Of a stretch of 64,000 bases of DNA, positions 8,647 through 17,948 are shown one piece after another; position 1 is the first letter of the stretch; every line of letters starts with the position of its first letter. Location: the NCBI RefSeq assembly GCF_020443705.1, contig NZ_JAIZZK010000008.1, positions 62,001 to 126,000 of the forward strand. The letters run 5' to 3'. Made by a program: the position numbers and the translations under genes. This stretch comes from Clostridium algoriphilum. GTDB lineage: Bacteria > Bacillota > Clostridia > Clostridiales > Clostridiaceae. The notes under the pieces are model-generated. The model was not told the origin of the DNA. It searched no databases and worked only from the letters and a program-made list of their open reading frames with translations.

Positions 8647-11244
8647 TTATGGTTTTGCATGTACTATATTACTCCAATAATTTCCGTACACTCTTGCTTT
8701 TCCAACATTTCGGTATGACCTAACTTTATAGTAATAAGTTCTACCTCTTACCAAACTCGAATTTGTATAGTACGAACTTGTCATTCTAGATAACATGCTA
8801 TATTTCCCTCCACTTGAAGTAGCTCTAAATACTTCATAACCACTTGCTCCAGGTGTGGATTTCCAAGTAACTTTAATACTTTTAGAACTAGTACGAGTCG
8901 CTTTAACATTTGTTGTTGCTGCCGGTACTGGCTTTGAGCTTACTATTGATGATAGATAACTGTAAACTTTAACAGTTCCAACCATCCTATATGCTCTAAC
9001 TTTATAGTAGTAAGTACTATTTGTTGTAAGTCCAGTATTGTTATAATTTCTTGCAGTAATCGTTGATATTAAATTGTATTTACCCTTACTGGACGTTGAT
9101 TTGTAAACTTCATATCTACTGGCTCCATTTACACCATTCCAGCTAATATTAATGCTATTGTATGAAGATGATGCTGCTTTTAAACCTGTTGGTATTCCAA
9201 GTGTAATAGCTTTCCACTTTGCGTATAAAGTAGTATTTGCTATTACTTTATTAGTTGCAAAATTCCATGCATTTGAGCATCCAGCTTCTTTGTACCAACC
9301 ACCAAATGTATAGCCTGTTTTTGTTGGTGAACTCGGCGCTGTTATTGTGCTGTTATACGCTGTTGTCTTACTGGTTACTGCAGTTCCACCTTGACTATTA
9401 AACTTAACTGACATTTTAGGTACTGCTATAACCTTAACAGTCATAAAAGCTGACTTTACTGAAGTAACTTCTGCGCTGCTCGCTCCATATAAGTCTGTTG
9501 TTGCTTGTATAATTGCATTTGCAGCCCCTTGAAAATCTATGTCATAACTAAGATAATTATATGCATTATAATAAATTTTAGCCGTTTTCGCCATACCTAT
9601 AGATTTAGCTATTAAATAAGCTGCCTTATTTGTTATACCACTATTTGTATGAACTCCTCCGTTATCATTATAATCATCATCTGGAAGATTGTTATAGTTA
9701 CTCATATTGTCCGGTTGCTCATAAAGAGTAGGATTTGCTAAGCTTCTTAAAGCATCCCCAGAAGTATAAGGTGTATAAATATCATCTCCTATTACCCAGT
9801 CTGCTGCGTTAAATTTCCATGTACCGTTGTTTTTAACATTGTATTTGTTATATGTCTCAATTAAAACACCAAAAACGTCAGACATTGACTCGTTTAATGC
9901 TCCTGATTGGTTATGATAATATAGATCACCGTTAGCCTCCGTTACTCCGTGAGTCATTTCATGTCCTACAACATCAAGATCTCCACTAAGATAAGTAAAC
10001 CTCGATCCATCTCCATCACCATACCACATAGCAGAACCGTCCCAAAATGCATTATTATAATAGTAACTCAAGTGTGCTACAGAATATATTGGCATTCCAT
10101 TTCCATCAATACTGTTTCGATTGAAGAGATTTTTGTAAAAGTCGTATACTATACCAGCATTATAATGTGCATCCACAATTGCTTTACCATACTCCGATGT
10201 AAACGCTCTAGAAGAAGAATAATACCTATACAATACACCTCCATATCCGTTGTCTGCAGTAAGTGTTGTAATATTATTAGAGTTTGACATTGGTTTAGTC
10301 AAATCTGTCATGAAATAATTTACTCCGTCAACTAAATCTAGGTTTAGTTTCTTAACTTTTCCATCTACCCCTATACCCGTTCCTTCTGCAGGAGCATCAG
10401 AGTACCTAATATTGCTCTGCTTATCTATTACTTTTCCTGAACTTGTTTCCACATAAACATTCCAATTTCCTATAGTTGGGGTTGTATATTTTATATTTAC
10501 TGAATATACCTCATAAACTTTCTTGTTTATAACTAAAGCTATTTTTTTCACTGTTGGTTCGAGACTTAGTATAGATGCAGGAGCCTTTAACAATTTTTCT
10601 ATATTTTTAGTGGAAGAACTTAATCCTGATTCAACCTTAGAAGTTGAACTATCAGTCATCTTGAATTGACTTTTGGCAATTGAGATAGCCTCACTTTCAG
10701 TTATCTTCTTATTAGAAGATTTTTCAAGAGACGAAACAGAAGATGAACTTCCTGGAACTGCATTTCCACTAACTGAGGTTATAATACCTTCTTTGTTAAA
10801 GTGAACTGTTAACTGCTTGCCCTCAACTGGTGACCCAGATAAATATTGGTGTAATTTTACATGGGTATAACCCGCACTATCAATTGTTATTTTAGCATTT
10901 TTAAAATTATTAGTAACATTTCCTAATCCAAGTATTACTTTGTTTTGCTCTAAAAATTTCAATGCTTCTTTTTCGCTAGGAGATTTCTTATCTGATAAGA
11001 TGCCCGATATAAAAAGTTGTCCATTATTTTGATTGCTCACATCTACCTTAACCTTACTTTTATTATACTTTTTCAAATTATTTATTAGATTATTCTGTAA
11101 CTCACTATCTGAGGAATTCTTAGATCCAGTATCAATCTTTGTAGCCGCCGACACCACATAACTTTGCATCGTAAAGTTTGATAAAACCATTAACAAAGAA
11201 ATAGAAATAGCAATAACATTTTTGACACATTTATTTTTCCCCAT
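8647..11244 (-). CDS. Secreted M4 (thermolysin-type) metalloprotease with Flg_new repeat and FN3 domains
   Basis: The 865-aa preproprotein has a signal peptide (about 1-34), an FTP/PepSY propeptide (about 50-270), and an M4 catalytic domain (about 300-610). The zinc site HEMTHGV and the downstream zinc ligand GALNESMSDV are both seen, so the enzyme should be active. After the catalytic domain come one Listeria-Bacteroides repeat (about 615-685, ending GWYKE ... LYAKW) and two fibronectin type III domains (about 690-865). This C-terminal part is unusual for short secreted thermolysins and suggests binding to a surface. A broken copy of the FN3 part lies at 49000-49405. Confidence 0.95.
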   Translation of the reverse strand: MGKNKCVKNVIAISISLLMVLSNFTMQSYVVSAATKIDTGSKNSSDSELQNNLINNLKKYNKSKVKVDVSNQNNGQLFISGILSDKKSPSEKEALKFLEQNKVILGLGNVTNNFKNAKITIDSAGYTHVKLHQYLSGSPVEGKQLTVHFNKEGIITSVSGNAVPGSSSSVSSLEKSSNKKITESEAISIAKSQFKMTDSSTSKVESGLSSSTKNIEKLLKAPASILSLEPTVKKIALVINKKVYEVYSVNIKYTTPTIGNWNVYVETSSGKVIDKQSNIRYSDAPAEGTGIGVDGKVKKLNLDLVDGVNYFMTDLTKPMSNSNNITTLTADNGYGGVLYRYYSSSRAFTSEYGKAIVDAHYNAGIVYDFYKNLFNRNSIDGNGMPIYSVAHLSYYYNNAFWDGSAMWYGDGDGSRFTYLSGDLDVVGHEMTHGVTEANGDLYYHNQSGALNESMSDVFGVLIETYNKYNVKNNGTWKFNAADWVIGDDIYTPYTSGDALRSLANPTLYEQPDNMSNYNNLPDDDYNDNGGVHTNSGITNKAAYLIAKSIGMAKTAKIYYNAYNYLSYDIDFQGAANAIIQATTDLYGASSAEVTSVKSAFMTVKVIAVPKMSVKFNSQGGTAVTSKTTAYNSTITAPSSPTKTGYTFGGWYKEAGCSNAWNFATNKVIANTTLYAKWKAITLGIPTGLKAASSSYNSINISWNGVNGASRYEVYKSTSSKGKYNLISTITARNYNNTGLTTNSTYYYKVRAYRMVGTVKVYSYLSSIVSSKPVPAATTNVKATRTSSKSIKVTWKSTPGASGYEVFRATSSGGKYSMLSRMTSSYYTNSSLVRGRTYYYKVRSYRNVGKARVYGNYWSNIVHAKP

Positions 11245-11301
11245 TCTCCCACCCCTGATTATTATTTAACTCAGTATAACTATGATAACCTTTCCTTAAT
11301 T

Positions 11302-11508
11302 ATGCATTATATAAAATTAACTGTAAATTTTACTCATTGTAATATTGTATTGGGGGGTTACTTCTTTGGTACTCTATCTTTTATAAAAGATCATTTTTCT
11401 TATATGTTGATAGTTATAATAGCTATTTCAGTCTTACCAGGTTTGATACTGTTTATTAAAGAGAAAAAAAATAAAGGGGAAAATAATATCCCCAATACAG
11501 TAAACTAA
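11302..11508 (+). pseudogene. C-terminal remnant of a DedA-family membrane protein
   Basis: The ORF has no visible ribosome site. From about residue 17 (VLGGYFFG ... FIKDHFSYMLI ... ISVLPGLILFI) it matches the C-terminal end of DedA-family proteins, which end with a G-Y-F-F-G stretch, a final membrane helix and a basic tail. The first three quarters of the family (about 150 residues) are absent and upstream DNA is the promoter of the M4 gene. I read it as a truncated relic and not a working 68-aa protein. Confidence 0.6.
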
Positions 11509-11520
11509 AACTTTATTTAA

Positions 11521-12681
11521 TTATTTTAAAGGTTCTACGTTGCTTATCGGATCGGTATCTGAATTTGTTGTCGTAGAACTTTCTATTTTAGAGCTATCCG
11601 TAGTAATTTTATCCACAGTACTTTGCGTATTTGTTGTCTTATCCACATTATGTATTAACATATCCCCAATAAGGTCTTGTTTATCCACATCTGTTATCTC
11701 ATCCAGAGATGTACTAACTATGCTTTCTTCAGGCTTACTTACATTTATTGTTTTTTGATCTGGTGTAATAACTTTACTACCAATTCCCGTTTCTTTCTGA
11801 TTATTATTAGAATTGTTTTCCTGAGAACAATAACTAGGGGTCAAATGGTCTTTTCCTGAAACATAGCCTTCGCCTTCATTAATACCTAAATTCAACTCTT
11901 CTAATTTAGTTAATCCCTTTAAAGTTTCTGTATTATCAATTTTATTAGTAGATAGATCCAAATCAGTCAAATTAGTTAATCCTTTTAATGCTTCTATATT
12001 GCTCATTTTGTTAGATGCTAAATCCAAATCAGTAAGCTTTGTTAATCCTTTTAATGGTTCTATGTTACTCATCTCATTAGTATCTAAATTTAAGCTAGTA
12101 AGCTTTGTAAGTCCTCTTAACGCTTCTATGTCACTGATTTTATTAGTATTCAGATCCAGATCAGTAAGCTTTGTCAGTCCTTTTAATGATTGTATGTTAC
12201 TAGCCCTATTAGTATTTAAATTCAAACTAGTAAGTTTTGTTAGTCCTCTTAGAGGCTCTATATTACTGATTCTATTAGTAGCTAAATTTAAATTAGTTAA
12301 GTTAATTAATTCCTTTATTGGTTCAATGTTACTAATTCGATTACTACTAAGGTTTAAGCTTACAAGGCTAGTTAAATTTTCTATCCCTGAAAGATTCTTT
12401 ATTTGTCTGTTTTGAGCGTTTTGAAGGTCCGTTATATTATCAACATCATCTTTTACAATATCACCAATCGGATATTGTATTTTATCTCTTATTGATCTTT
12501 CTAAATTCTTATCTGGGAATGTAATAACTGTACTCTGCGTAACTTGTACACTTACTAATTGTTCCGGATCATTATTTGAAGACACACTTTTTAAGGAACT
12601 ACACCCAGAAATACTAATAGTTAATAAAGATATAACTAAAAAGTATGCCCACTTAAATTTAATATAAAATTTATTTTTCAA
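11521..12681 (-). CDS. Leucine-rich-repeat lipoprotein (internalin-like)
   Basis: The product is 386 aa from a TTG at 12681 with GGGGGAT upstream. A signal peptide ends in the lipobox ISGC, so the protein should be lipid-anchored outside the membrane. Residues about 65-265 hold about eight 22-residue LRR units (pattern LTxLDLxxNxISNIExLKGL), as in internalin-type LRRs. A low-complexity Ser/Thr/Asp-rich tail of about 115 residues follows. The last residues, ISNVEPLK, again match the LRR consensus, as though a new repeat began and was cut off. It likely mediates protein-protein contact at the surface. It is 29 bp downstream of a histidine kinase gene on the same strand. Confidence 0.9.
   Translation of the reverse strand: MKNKFYIKFKWAYFLVISLLTISISGCSSLKSVSSNNDPEQLVSVQVTQSTVITFPDKNLERSIRDKIQYPIGDIVKDDVDNITDLQNAQNRQIKNLSGIENLTSLVSLNLSSNRISNIEPIKELINLTNLNLATNRISNIEPLRGLTKLTSLNLNTNRASNIQSLKGLTKLTDLDLNTNKISDIEALRGLTKLTSLNLDTNEMSNIEPLKGLTKLTDLDLASNKMSNIEALKGLTNLTDLDLSTNKIDNTETLKGLTKLEELNLGINEGEGYVSGKDHLTPSYCSQENNSNNNQKETGIGSKVITPDQKTINVSKPEESIVSTSLDEITDVDKQDLIGDMLIHNVDKTTNTQSTVDKITTDSSKIESSTTTNSDTDPISNVEPLK
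11895..12400 (-). repeat. 66-bp LRR-encoding tandem repeats
   Basis: Imperfect in-frame repeats of 66 bp encode the 22-residue LRR units. Neighbouring units are similar at the DNA level, allowing copy-number change by slippage or recombination. Confidence 0.8.
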
Positions 12682-12710
12682 TTTGTAATCCCCCAGTACT
12701 AATAATTAAA

Positions 12711-14174
12711 CTATAACTTAAAGTGAATAACATCTGAGAGTTCCACTCGTATGGTTTCATCTTCATCCCTAATTTTGTTACTAATTATATCTTTCTTAAG
12801 TAATTTTACTGAAGGAATTGTAACTGTAAATTTACTTCCTTTCCCAAAAATACTTTGCGCATATATTCTCCCACCTTGTAATTCTACAATTGACTTAACT
12901 AAACTTAAACCAATTCCCGTACCTTCTGCATTTCTTGATAATGATTTATCTACCTGTTTAAATCTATCGAATATCTTACTTATGTTTTTTTCTTCTATGC
13001 CAATGCCATTATCTTTGACTGATATTTCAACGTACTCGTTTTTATCCTTAACATCTACAAATATCTCGTCACCTTTATTTGAAAATTTTATTGCATTTGA
13101 TAAAAGATTTAATACTATTCTCTCTATAATTTCTGGATCACAAGCAATATATTTTTCTTCTATGTCCGTATCAAAAACAATGTTTAAGCCTTTACAGTCA
13201 CCAAAAGCAGTTACAGACATAACAATTTCCTCTGTAACTTCAACTATATTGTTATTTGATAAGTTTAGCTTAAAAAAACCTGCTTGAATTTTTGAAGTAT
13301 CAACTATATTATTTATAAGTTTTGATAACCTATAAGAATTCACCTTCATTGAGTCAAGATATTTTATAAATGTTTCACGCCGAGCGTCTAATGAACCAGT
13401 ATCGCAATACATCTGAAATAACTGTATTGCAGAAAAAATTACATTTAACGGTGTTTTAAGTTCATGTGAAATGTTTGCTATAAACTCTTCGTGTGATAAC
13501 AGTAAACTTTGTAATTCTTTGTTTACTTGATTTTTTTTCTCAACTTCTTCATACATATATTTATAAATATATCTAATAAATATAAGATTACCTGACATAA
13601 GTACAAAACCTAAAAAAGCTAATAAACATCTCTGAACTATTTGAGTGTTTGCAACCTTGTTACGAGAGTTATTTACCTCTAAATCAATTTTACTTATTAG
13701 TGCATTGTCAGTTACTCTAAATTTATCAACTAAAATTTTACCTTGAATCAAATTTTCTTTTGCTTGGTTTGATTTACCAGTAGAAACTAATATTACTTGC
13801 TGCTTATAAAATATTTGAATAGATTTCATTTGCGCATTGAGTTGATTTGTAGTATCAATACCTAATTCTGTGTTTTTTAGATTATTAAGTGAATTGTAAT
13901 ATCCTTCTATTTGTTTACTCCCCAAATAATAGGATTCTAAGAAATCTTTATTATTTGTTATAATATATCCCCTGATACCTGTTTCCTGATTAATTAATGC
14001 TGTTAAAATTTCCGTTGAAAATATTTTTGCTGGAAGTATTTTTTTTATAATAAAATCCGATTGAATACATACTTTATTTAAACTATATATACTAAATAAT
14101 ACAATAACTAATGACAAACATCCAATGGAAAAATACCCCATTATCATAGTTCGTCTGCTTTTACTCCTACTCAT
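12711..14174 (-). CDS. CHASE3-type membrane sensor histidine kinase
   Basis: The 487-aa product starts at the ATG at 14174, nine bases after GGGGAT; an in-frame GTG at 14189 is less likely. Two membrane helices (about 13-35 and 185-205) flank an all-helical extracellular domain with the CHASE3-like signature NQETGIRGYIITNNKDFLE. Then come HisKA (ANISHELKTPLN, phospho-acceptor His) and HATPase_c with N box (NLLSNAIKF), DNGIGI and GTGIGLSLV. No response regulator is adjacent, so its partner is elsewhere. It belongs to a family of four in this window (26027, 27011 remnant, 34217), all sharing a C-terminal VELSDV-like ending. Confidence 0.93.
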   Translation of the reverse strand: MSRSKSRRTMIMGYFSIGCLSLVIVLFSIYSLNKVCIQSDFIIKKILPAKIFSTEILTALINQETGIRGYIITNNKDFLESYYLGSKQIEGYYNSLNNLKNTELGIDTTNQLNAQMKSIQIFYKQQVILVSTGKSNQAKENLIQGKILVDKFRVTDNALISKIDLEVNNSRNKVANTQIVQRCLLAFLGFVLMSGNLIFIRYIYKYMYEEVEKKNQVNKELQSLLLSHEEFIANISHELKTPLNVIFSAIQLFQMYCDTGSLDARRETFIKYLDSMKVNSYRLSKLINNIVDTSKIQAGFFKLNLSNNNIVEVTEEIVMSVTAFGDCKGLNIVFDTDIEEKYIACDPEIIERIVLNLLSNAIKFSNKGDEIFVDVKDKNEYVEISVKDNGIGIEEKNISKIFDRFKQVDKSLSRNAEGTGIGLSLVKSIVELQGGRIYAQSIFGKGSKFTVTIPSVKLLKKDIISNKIRDEDETIRVELSDVIHFKL

Positions 14175-14308
14175 AACAATTATCCCCACTTTTTTAAAAA
14201 AAACTTCTACTACAATTTTATAGAAAGTACTTATTGTAGTAAAGATATACTAATAAAATTACATCCTGAAAAGAACATATCCCCTATTCCTTAATAATTT
14301 CGAACACT

Positions 14309-14335
14309 TGTAACATATTACCACAATATGTTACA
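14309..14335. promoter_or_regulatory. Perfect dyad upstream of CHASE3 kinase gene
   Basis: TGTAACATATT and AATATGTTACA form an 11-bp perfect inverted repeat around ACCAC. On the minus strand the segment also offers a promoter-like TTGTAA, 17-bp spacer, TAATAT. Similar sequence lies upstream of the kinase remnant (27205) and the third kinase (34045). Confidence 0.55.
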
Positions 14336-14386
14336 TTTTACAATATTCTATTTCGACATTATACGGTATTGTTTCCTAGTCTTTTT

Positions 14387-14521
14387 CTAAAAATTCTTAC
14401 CACAAGCAACTATTCTTTTATCACTTTTTATTAAGTTGCTTTTATCTACTCCAACTATTACCTTTATTCTCTTTATGTTAATAGACTCGACATCATGTAT
14501 AATGGCGCTTGTAGTGCTCAT
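14387..14521 (-). CDS. Hypothetical 44-aa protein
   Basis: The ATG at 14521 has AAGGGG ten bases upstream and the frame stays open for 44 codons. The peptide is mostly polar and basic (ESINIKRIKVIVGVDKSN). It lies between the sigK terminator and the kinase promoter region, on the same strand as both. No family recognised; it could be a small protein or the remnant of a larger one. Confidence 0.5.
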   Translation of the reverse strand: MSTTSAIIHDVESINIKRIKVIVGVDKSNLIKSDKRIVACGKNF

Positions 14522-14600
14522 AAAACACCCCTTACTTTAATTATATTTTTATAGTATTCGACATGTTTCTCTTAATTCCTTTAAAATATTACATAAATAA

Positions 14601-14630
14601 AAAAAAGTGCTATTTCGCACTTTTAAAATT
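14601..14630 (-). terminator. Intrinsic terminator after sigK
   Basis: AAAAGTGC (14603-14610) pairs with GCACTTTT (14617-14624). The minus strand ends in a run of eight T residues, about 60 bp past the sigK stop. Confidence 0.9.
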
Positions 14631-14686
14631 TTCTTTATATGTATACATACGTATACCCTTTTTAGCCGTGAACGCTTGGAAAATTT

Positions 14687-15379
14687 TCACTTATTTAATT
14701 CCTTGCTCAGCTTCTTAAGCACTCTCTTTTCAATTCTAGAAACATAGGATCTTGAAATTCCTAGGATAACTGCAATTTCTCTTTGAGTTCTAGGGTTACC
14801 ATCAACTAAACCATATCGCATTTGTATCACTACTTTCTCTCTATCGTGTAGTGATGCATTTATCTTATCATAGAGCCTTTTAACTTGTATTTTACTTTCT
14901 ACTATATCAATAACAGAATCTTCATCACTACTTAATACATCTATAAGCGATATCTCTTTTCCCTCTTTATCAGTACCAATAGGATCCTGTAGATAGACTT
15001 CTCCTTTTGTTTTTTTATTATTGCGCATAAGCATAAGTATTTCATTTTCTATGCACCTTGCAGCGTAAGTCGCAAGTCTTGTCCCCTTACCCGTATTAAA
15101 AGAATCTATGCCCTTAATAAGACCCACCGTCCCTATAGATATGAGATCATCTACATCCTTTCCAGGGTAGGAGTATTTCTTTACTATATGCGCAACAAGC
15201 CTTAGATTTCGTTCAACTAATACGGCTTTAGCTAGTAAATCTCCTTCTTTTAATTTTATTAGATAGGATCTTTCTTCTTCCTCGCTTAGTGGTTGCGGAA
15301 ATGAACTACTCCCAGTTATATAAGCTGTCAAAAACGTAACATTACCAATCATATTTAATAAACAATTTATGAAAAACAC
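14687..15379 (-). CDS. sigK: Sporulation sigma factor SigK (pro-sigma-K)
   Basis: The 230-aa protein starts at a GTG (15379) with AGGAGG seven bases upstream. It has an N-terminal hydrophobic pro-sequence of about 20 residues, then SFPQPLSEEEE where mature sigma-K begins in other species. Region 2 (DLISIGTVGLIKGIDSF, RLATYAARCIENEIL) and region 4 (QREIAVILGISRSYVSRIEKR) are complete. Sigma-K directs late mother-cell transcription of coat and related genes. The frame is continuous, so no skin-type element interrupts it here, and the pro-sequence implies proteolytic activation, unlike C. difficile SigK. Confidence 0.95.
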   Translation of the reverse strand: MFFINCLLNMIGNVTFLTAYITGSSSFPQPLSEEEERSYLIKLKEGDLLAKAVLVERNLRLVAHIVKKYSYPGKDVDDLISIGTVGLIKGIDSFNTGKGTRLATYAARCIENEILMLMRNNKKTKGEVYLQDPIGTDKEGKEISLIDVLSSDEDSVIDIVESKIQVKRLYDKINASLHDREKVVIQMRYGLVDGNPRTQREIAVILGISRSYVSRIEKRVLKKLSKELNK

Positions 15380-15674
15380 AGATGTTCCTCCTAATAGAGC
15401 TTCTTAATATACTATGTTTTATTTCATTAATAGTGCCTGTACACTGAAAATATATTTAATTATATTTTTCGGACTGTATTCTATTTTTTAAATACTTAAT
15501 AATTTTCTATAAAATAAGCTGGCATTCAATGCATTAGATTTTAGAACTTAAAATAACATTTTACATATTATAAATTAGTAAGCTACTAGATACAAAAGAA
15601 ATAGGTTGGACTATTACATTATAATGTTAAAGCAAACATATAGTTAGTATTAGTTCTTAGGAGGAATGTACCCT

Positions 15675-17933
15675 ATGCTAAGTCAGAATTGTGAACAGGA
15701 AGCAACTTACATTATAGACTCAAAAAAAAGGTGTATTGAATTAGGTATGAACCCTAATAAAAGTAATCCGCCCAAAAATATCATGTCACCGCTCGATCTC
15801 GCAGAAAAAAAAGAATCTTATAAAGAAATTTTGGAAGTTGTAAGATTTTTTAGTGAGAAAATAATAAAATCACTAGAAGGTACCCCCATAATAATAGTTA
15901 TATCAGACGAAAACGGCTATTTATTGGATACTCTAGGAGATGAAACAATAAAATCAACCATTGCTTTATTGGGCATTAAGACCGGCATTCAATTTAGCGA
16001 GGATGACATGGGAACAAATGTGGTTAATTTAACATTAAAACAAAATCATCCAGTGCAGTTAATAGGAACTAACCACTTTCATACGGTTTTACATGACAGT
16101 GCTTGTTATGGAGTACCATTTCATCATTCGGATGTTAATAATCTACTAGGAAGTATATGTATTATGACTGGTGTAATACTTCACAATCCATTTTTCTTAT
16201 TAACATTAACTACTGTAGTTGATTCAATAGAACGCGAATTATTACTTAGGAAACAAAATTACAAGCTTAATATACTGAACCAAATTATGCTAAGTAAAAC
16301 TAGAAATGCAATTTTCATTACAGATACTAGTGGAGAGGTAATAGATTTCAACGAATTTGCTGAAAAGATATCTGGATTTAAAAAGGAAGAGATTATAGGA
16401 AAAAGTATTTATGACTCACAAATAACCAGTAACCTTTTTAAAGATGTTTTAAATAATGAAAAATGTTATGAAAATGTTGAAGTGAAATTTATAAATAATA
16501 TCAATGTAGAATATATTTGCCTTGCTGATATATTACCTATTCATGATGAGAAAATGAACATGATAGGAGCTTTTGGACAATTTAGAGATATTACAGAAAG
16601 ATATTTGGCGGAAGAGAAATATAATTATTTGGCATATCATGATGAGTTAACGGGACTTCCTAATAGAAGACGTTTTAAAGATATATTAAATAATTACATC
16701 GACAATTACACTTCCATCTCAAAGGACATGTCACTTATCTTTTTAGATATAGATAAATTTAAAAGGGTTAATGATACAATTGGTCACTCAAATGGTGATT
16801 TATTACTAAAAAAAGTTGCAATTTTATTAAAAAATTGTTTAGCTGCAAGTGATCATGTTTTTCGTTTTAGTGGAGATGAATTTGTATTATTATGTTTTGG
16901 TATAAGAAATAAAGAACAAGCAATTAAACTTGCGGAAACCATTATAAATGCTTTTGCTAAAGCAATTGTAATTGAAAATCATGAACTTCACATAACAATA
17001 AGTTTGGGAGTTTTGTTATATCATGAAAGCCCAACAAATTACGAAAATTGTTTAATTTATACTGACAATGCTATGTATAAAGCAAAAGAAAATGGGAGGA
17101 ATGGTTATGTTATTTATAATCCACTTTTAGAAGAAATCTTTAAAAATAAATTAATTCTAAAGATGGACATTGAAAATGCAATAGAAAACAATGAATTTGT
17201 ACTGTATTATCAACCACAAGTTGACATAAAAAACGGCAATATAATAGGTGCTGAAGCATTAATTAGATGGATGCATAAAGAAAGAGGAATGATTTTTCCA
17301 AATGAGTTCATTTCTATAGCAGAGGAAACAGGATTAATTTCTAAAATAGGTGAATGGGTACTAATTGAGGCTTGCTATCAGCTAAAAAAATGGCAGAAAA
17401 TTAATTTAGGTCTAATAAAAGTAAGTGTAAATCTATCAGCACAACAATTCTTAAAAAGTGATTTAATTAAAGTTGTTAATGATGCGTTAATAAAGACTGG
17501 ACTTGATCCCCAATGTTTGGAGTTAGAAATTACTGAGAGCATGACAATGAAAGTTGATTATACAGTCAAAACATTAAGAGAATTATCTAACTTAGGGGTT
17601 AACCTTAGTATTGATGATTTTGGGACTGGATATAGTTCCTTAAGTTATTTAAAAAAATTCCCTGTTAATTATCTAAAAATAGATAAATCTTTTGTAATGG
17701 ACATTATGAATGATGAAAGTGATGCAAATATAGTTGGAACTATTATCTCCATGGCCCATAATCTTGGTTTAGAAGTTATTGCCGAGGGCGTTGAGGATAA
17801 GGACCAATTAAGATTTTTACAACTACGTAATTGTGATTTTGTACAAGGCTACTATTTTAGTAGACCAATACCTGCAGATGTTTTTGAAAAGGAATTTTAT
17901 AATCTACAAAAGGAATTTAAAGATAAATATTAA
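15675..17933 (+). CDS. c-di-GMP turnover protein: GAF-like, PAS, GGDEF, EAL
   Basis: I place the start at the ATG at 15675, ten bases after TTAGGAGG; the in-frame ATG at 15666 overlaps that ribosome site. The 752-aa protein has no membrane helix. Domains: a GAF-like sensor as in AcoR/DhaR activators (about 45-190), PAS (about 205-315), GGDEF (about 320-490) and EAL (about 505-750). The cyclase motif is SGDEF and the upstream inhibitory-site Arg is missing (AASD where RxxD is expected). The EAL part keeps [24 protein letters not shown] and IAEGVE, so phosphodiesterase activity is likely. It begins a three-gene operon. Confidence 0.93.
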   Translation: MLSQNCEQEATYIIDSKKRCIELGMNPNKSNPPKNIMSPLDLAEKKESYKEILEVVRFFSEKIIKSLEGTPIIIVISDENGYLLDTLGDETIKSTIALLGIKTGIQFSEDDMGTNVVNLTLKQNHPVQLIGTNHFHTVLHDSACYGVPFHHSDVNNLLGSICIMTGVILHNPFFLLTLTTVVDSIERELLLRKQNYKLNILNQIMLSKTRNAIFITDTSGEVIDFNEFAEKISGFKKEEIIGKSIYDSQITSNLFKDVLNNEKCYENVEVKFINNINVEYICLADILPIHDEKMNMIGAFGQFRDITERYLAEEKYNYLAYHDELTGLPNRRRFKDILNNYIDNYTSISKDMSLIFLDIDKFKRVNDTIGHSNGDLLLKKVAILLKNCLAASDHVFRFSGDEFVLLCFGIRNKEQAIKLAETIINAFAKAIVIENHELHITISLGVLLYHESPTNYENCLIYTDNAMYKAKENGRNGYVIYNPLLEEIFKNKLILKMDIENAIENNEFVLYYQPQVDIKNGNIIGAEALIRWMHKERGMIFPNEFISIAEETGLISKIGEWVLIEACYQLKKWQKINLGLIKVSVNLSAQQFLKSDLIKVVNDALIKTGLDPQCLELEITESMTMKVDYTVKTLRELSNLGVNLSIDDFGTGYSSLSYLKKFPVNYLKIDKSFVMDIMNDESDANIVGTIISMAHNLGLEVIAEGVEDKDQLRFLQLRNCDFVQGYYFSRPIPADVFEKEFYNLQKEFKDKY

Positions 17934-17948
17934 GGTGGGTAAACAAAA

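Noticed and set aside
12000..12400. Regular repeats that could suggest a CRISPR array
   Set aside because: They are 66-bp in-frame LRR-coding units without spacers; no cas gene is present.
12751..13287. Open frame of 178 codons on the plus strand
   Set aside because: It is the antisense shadow of the histidine kinase core. Similar frames appear opposite the paralogues (26178-26648, 34972-35451), simply because the coding strand is conserved.
14687..15379. Possible skin-element interruption of sigK
   Set aside because: The reading frame is complete from pro-sequence to region 4, with no recombinase nearby.
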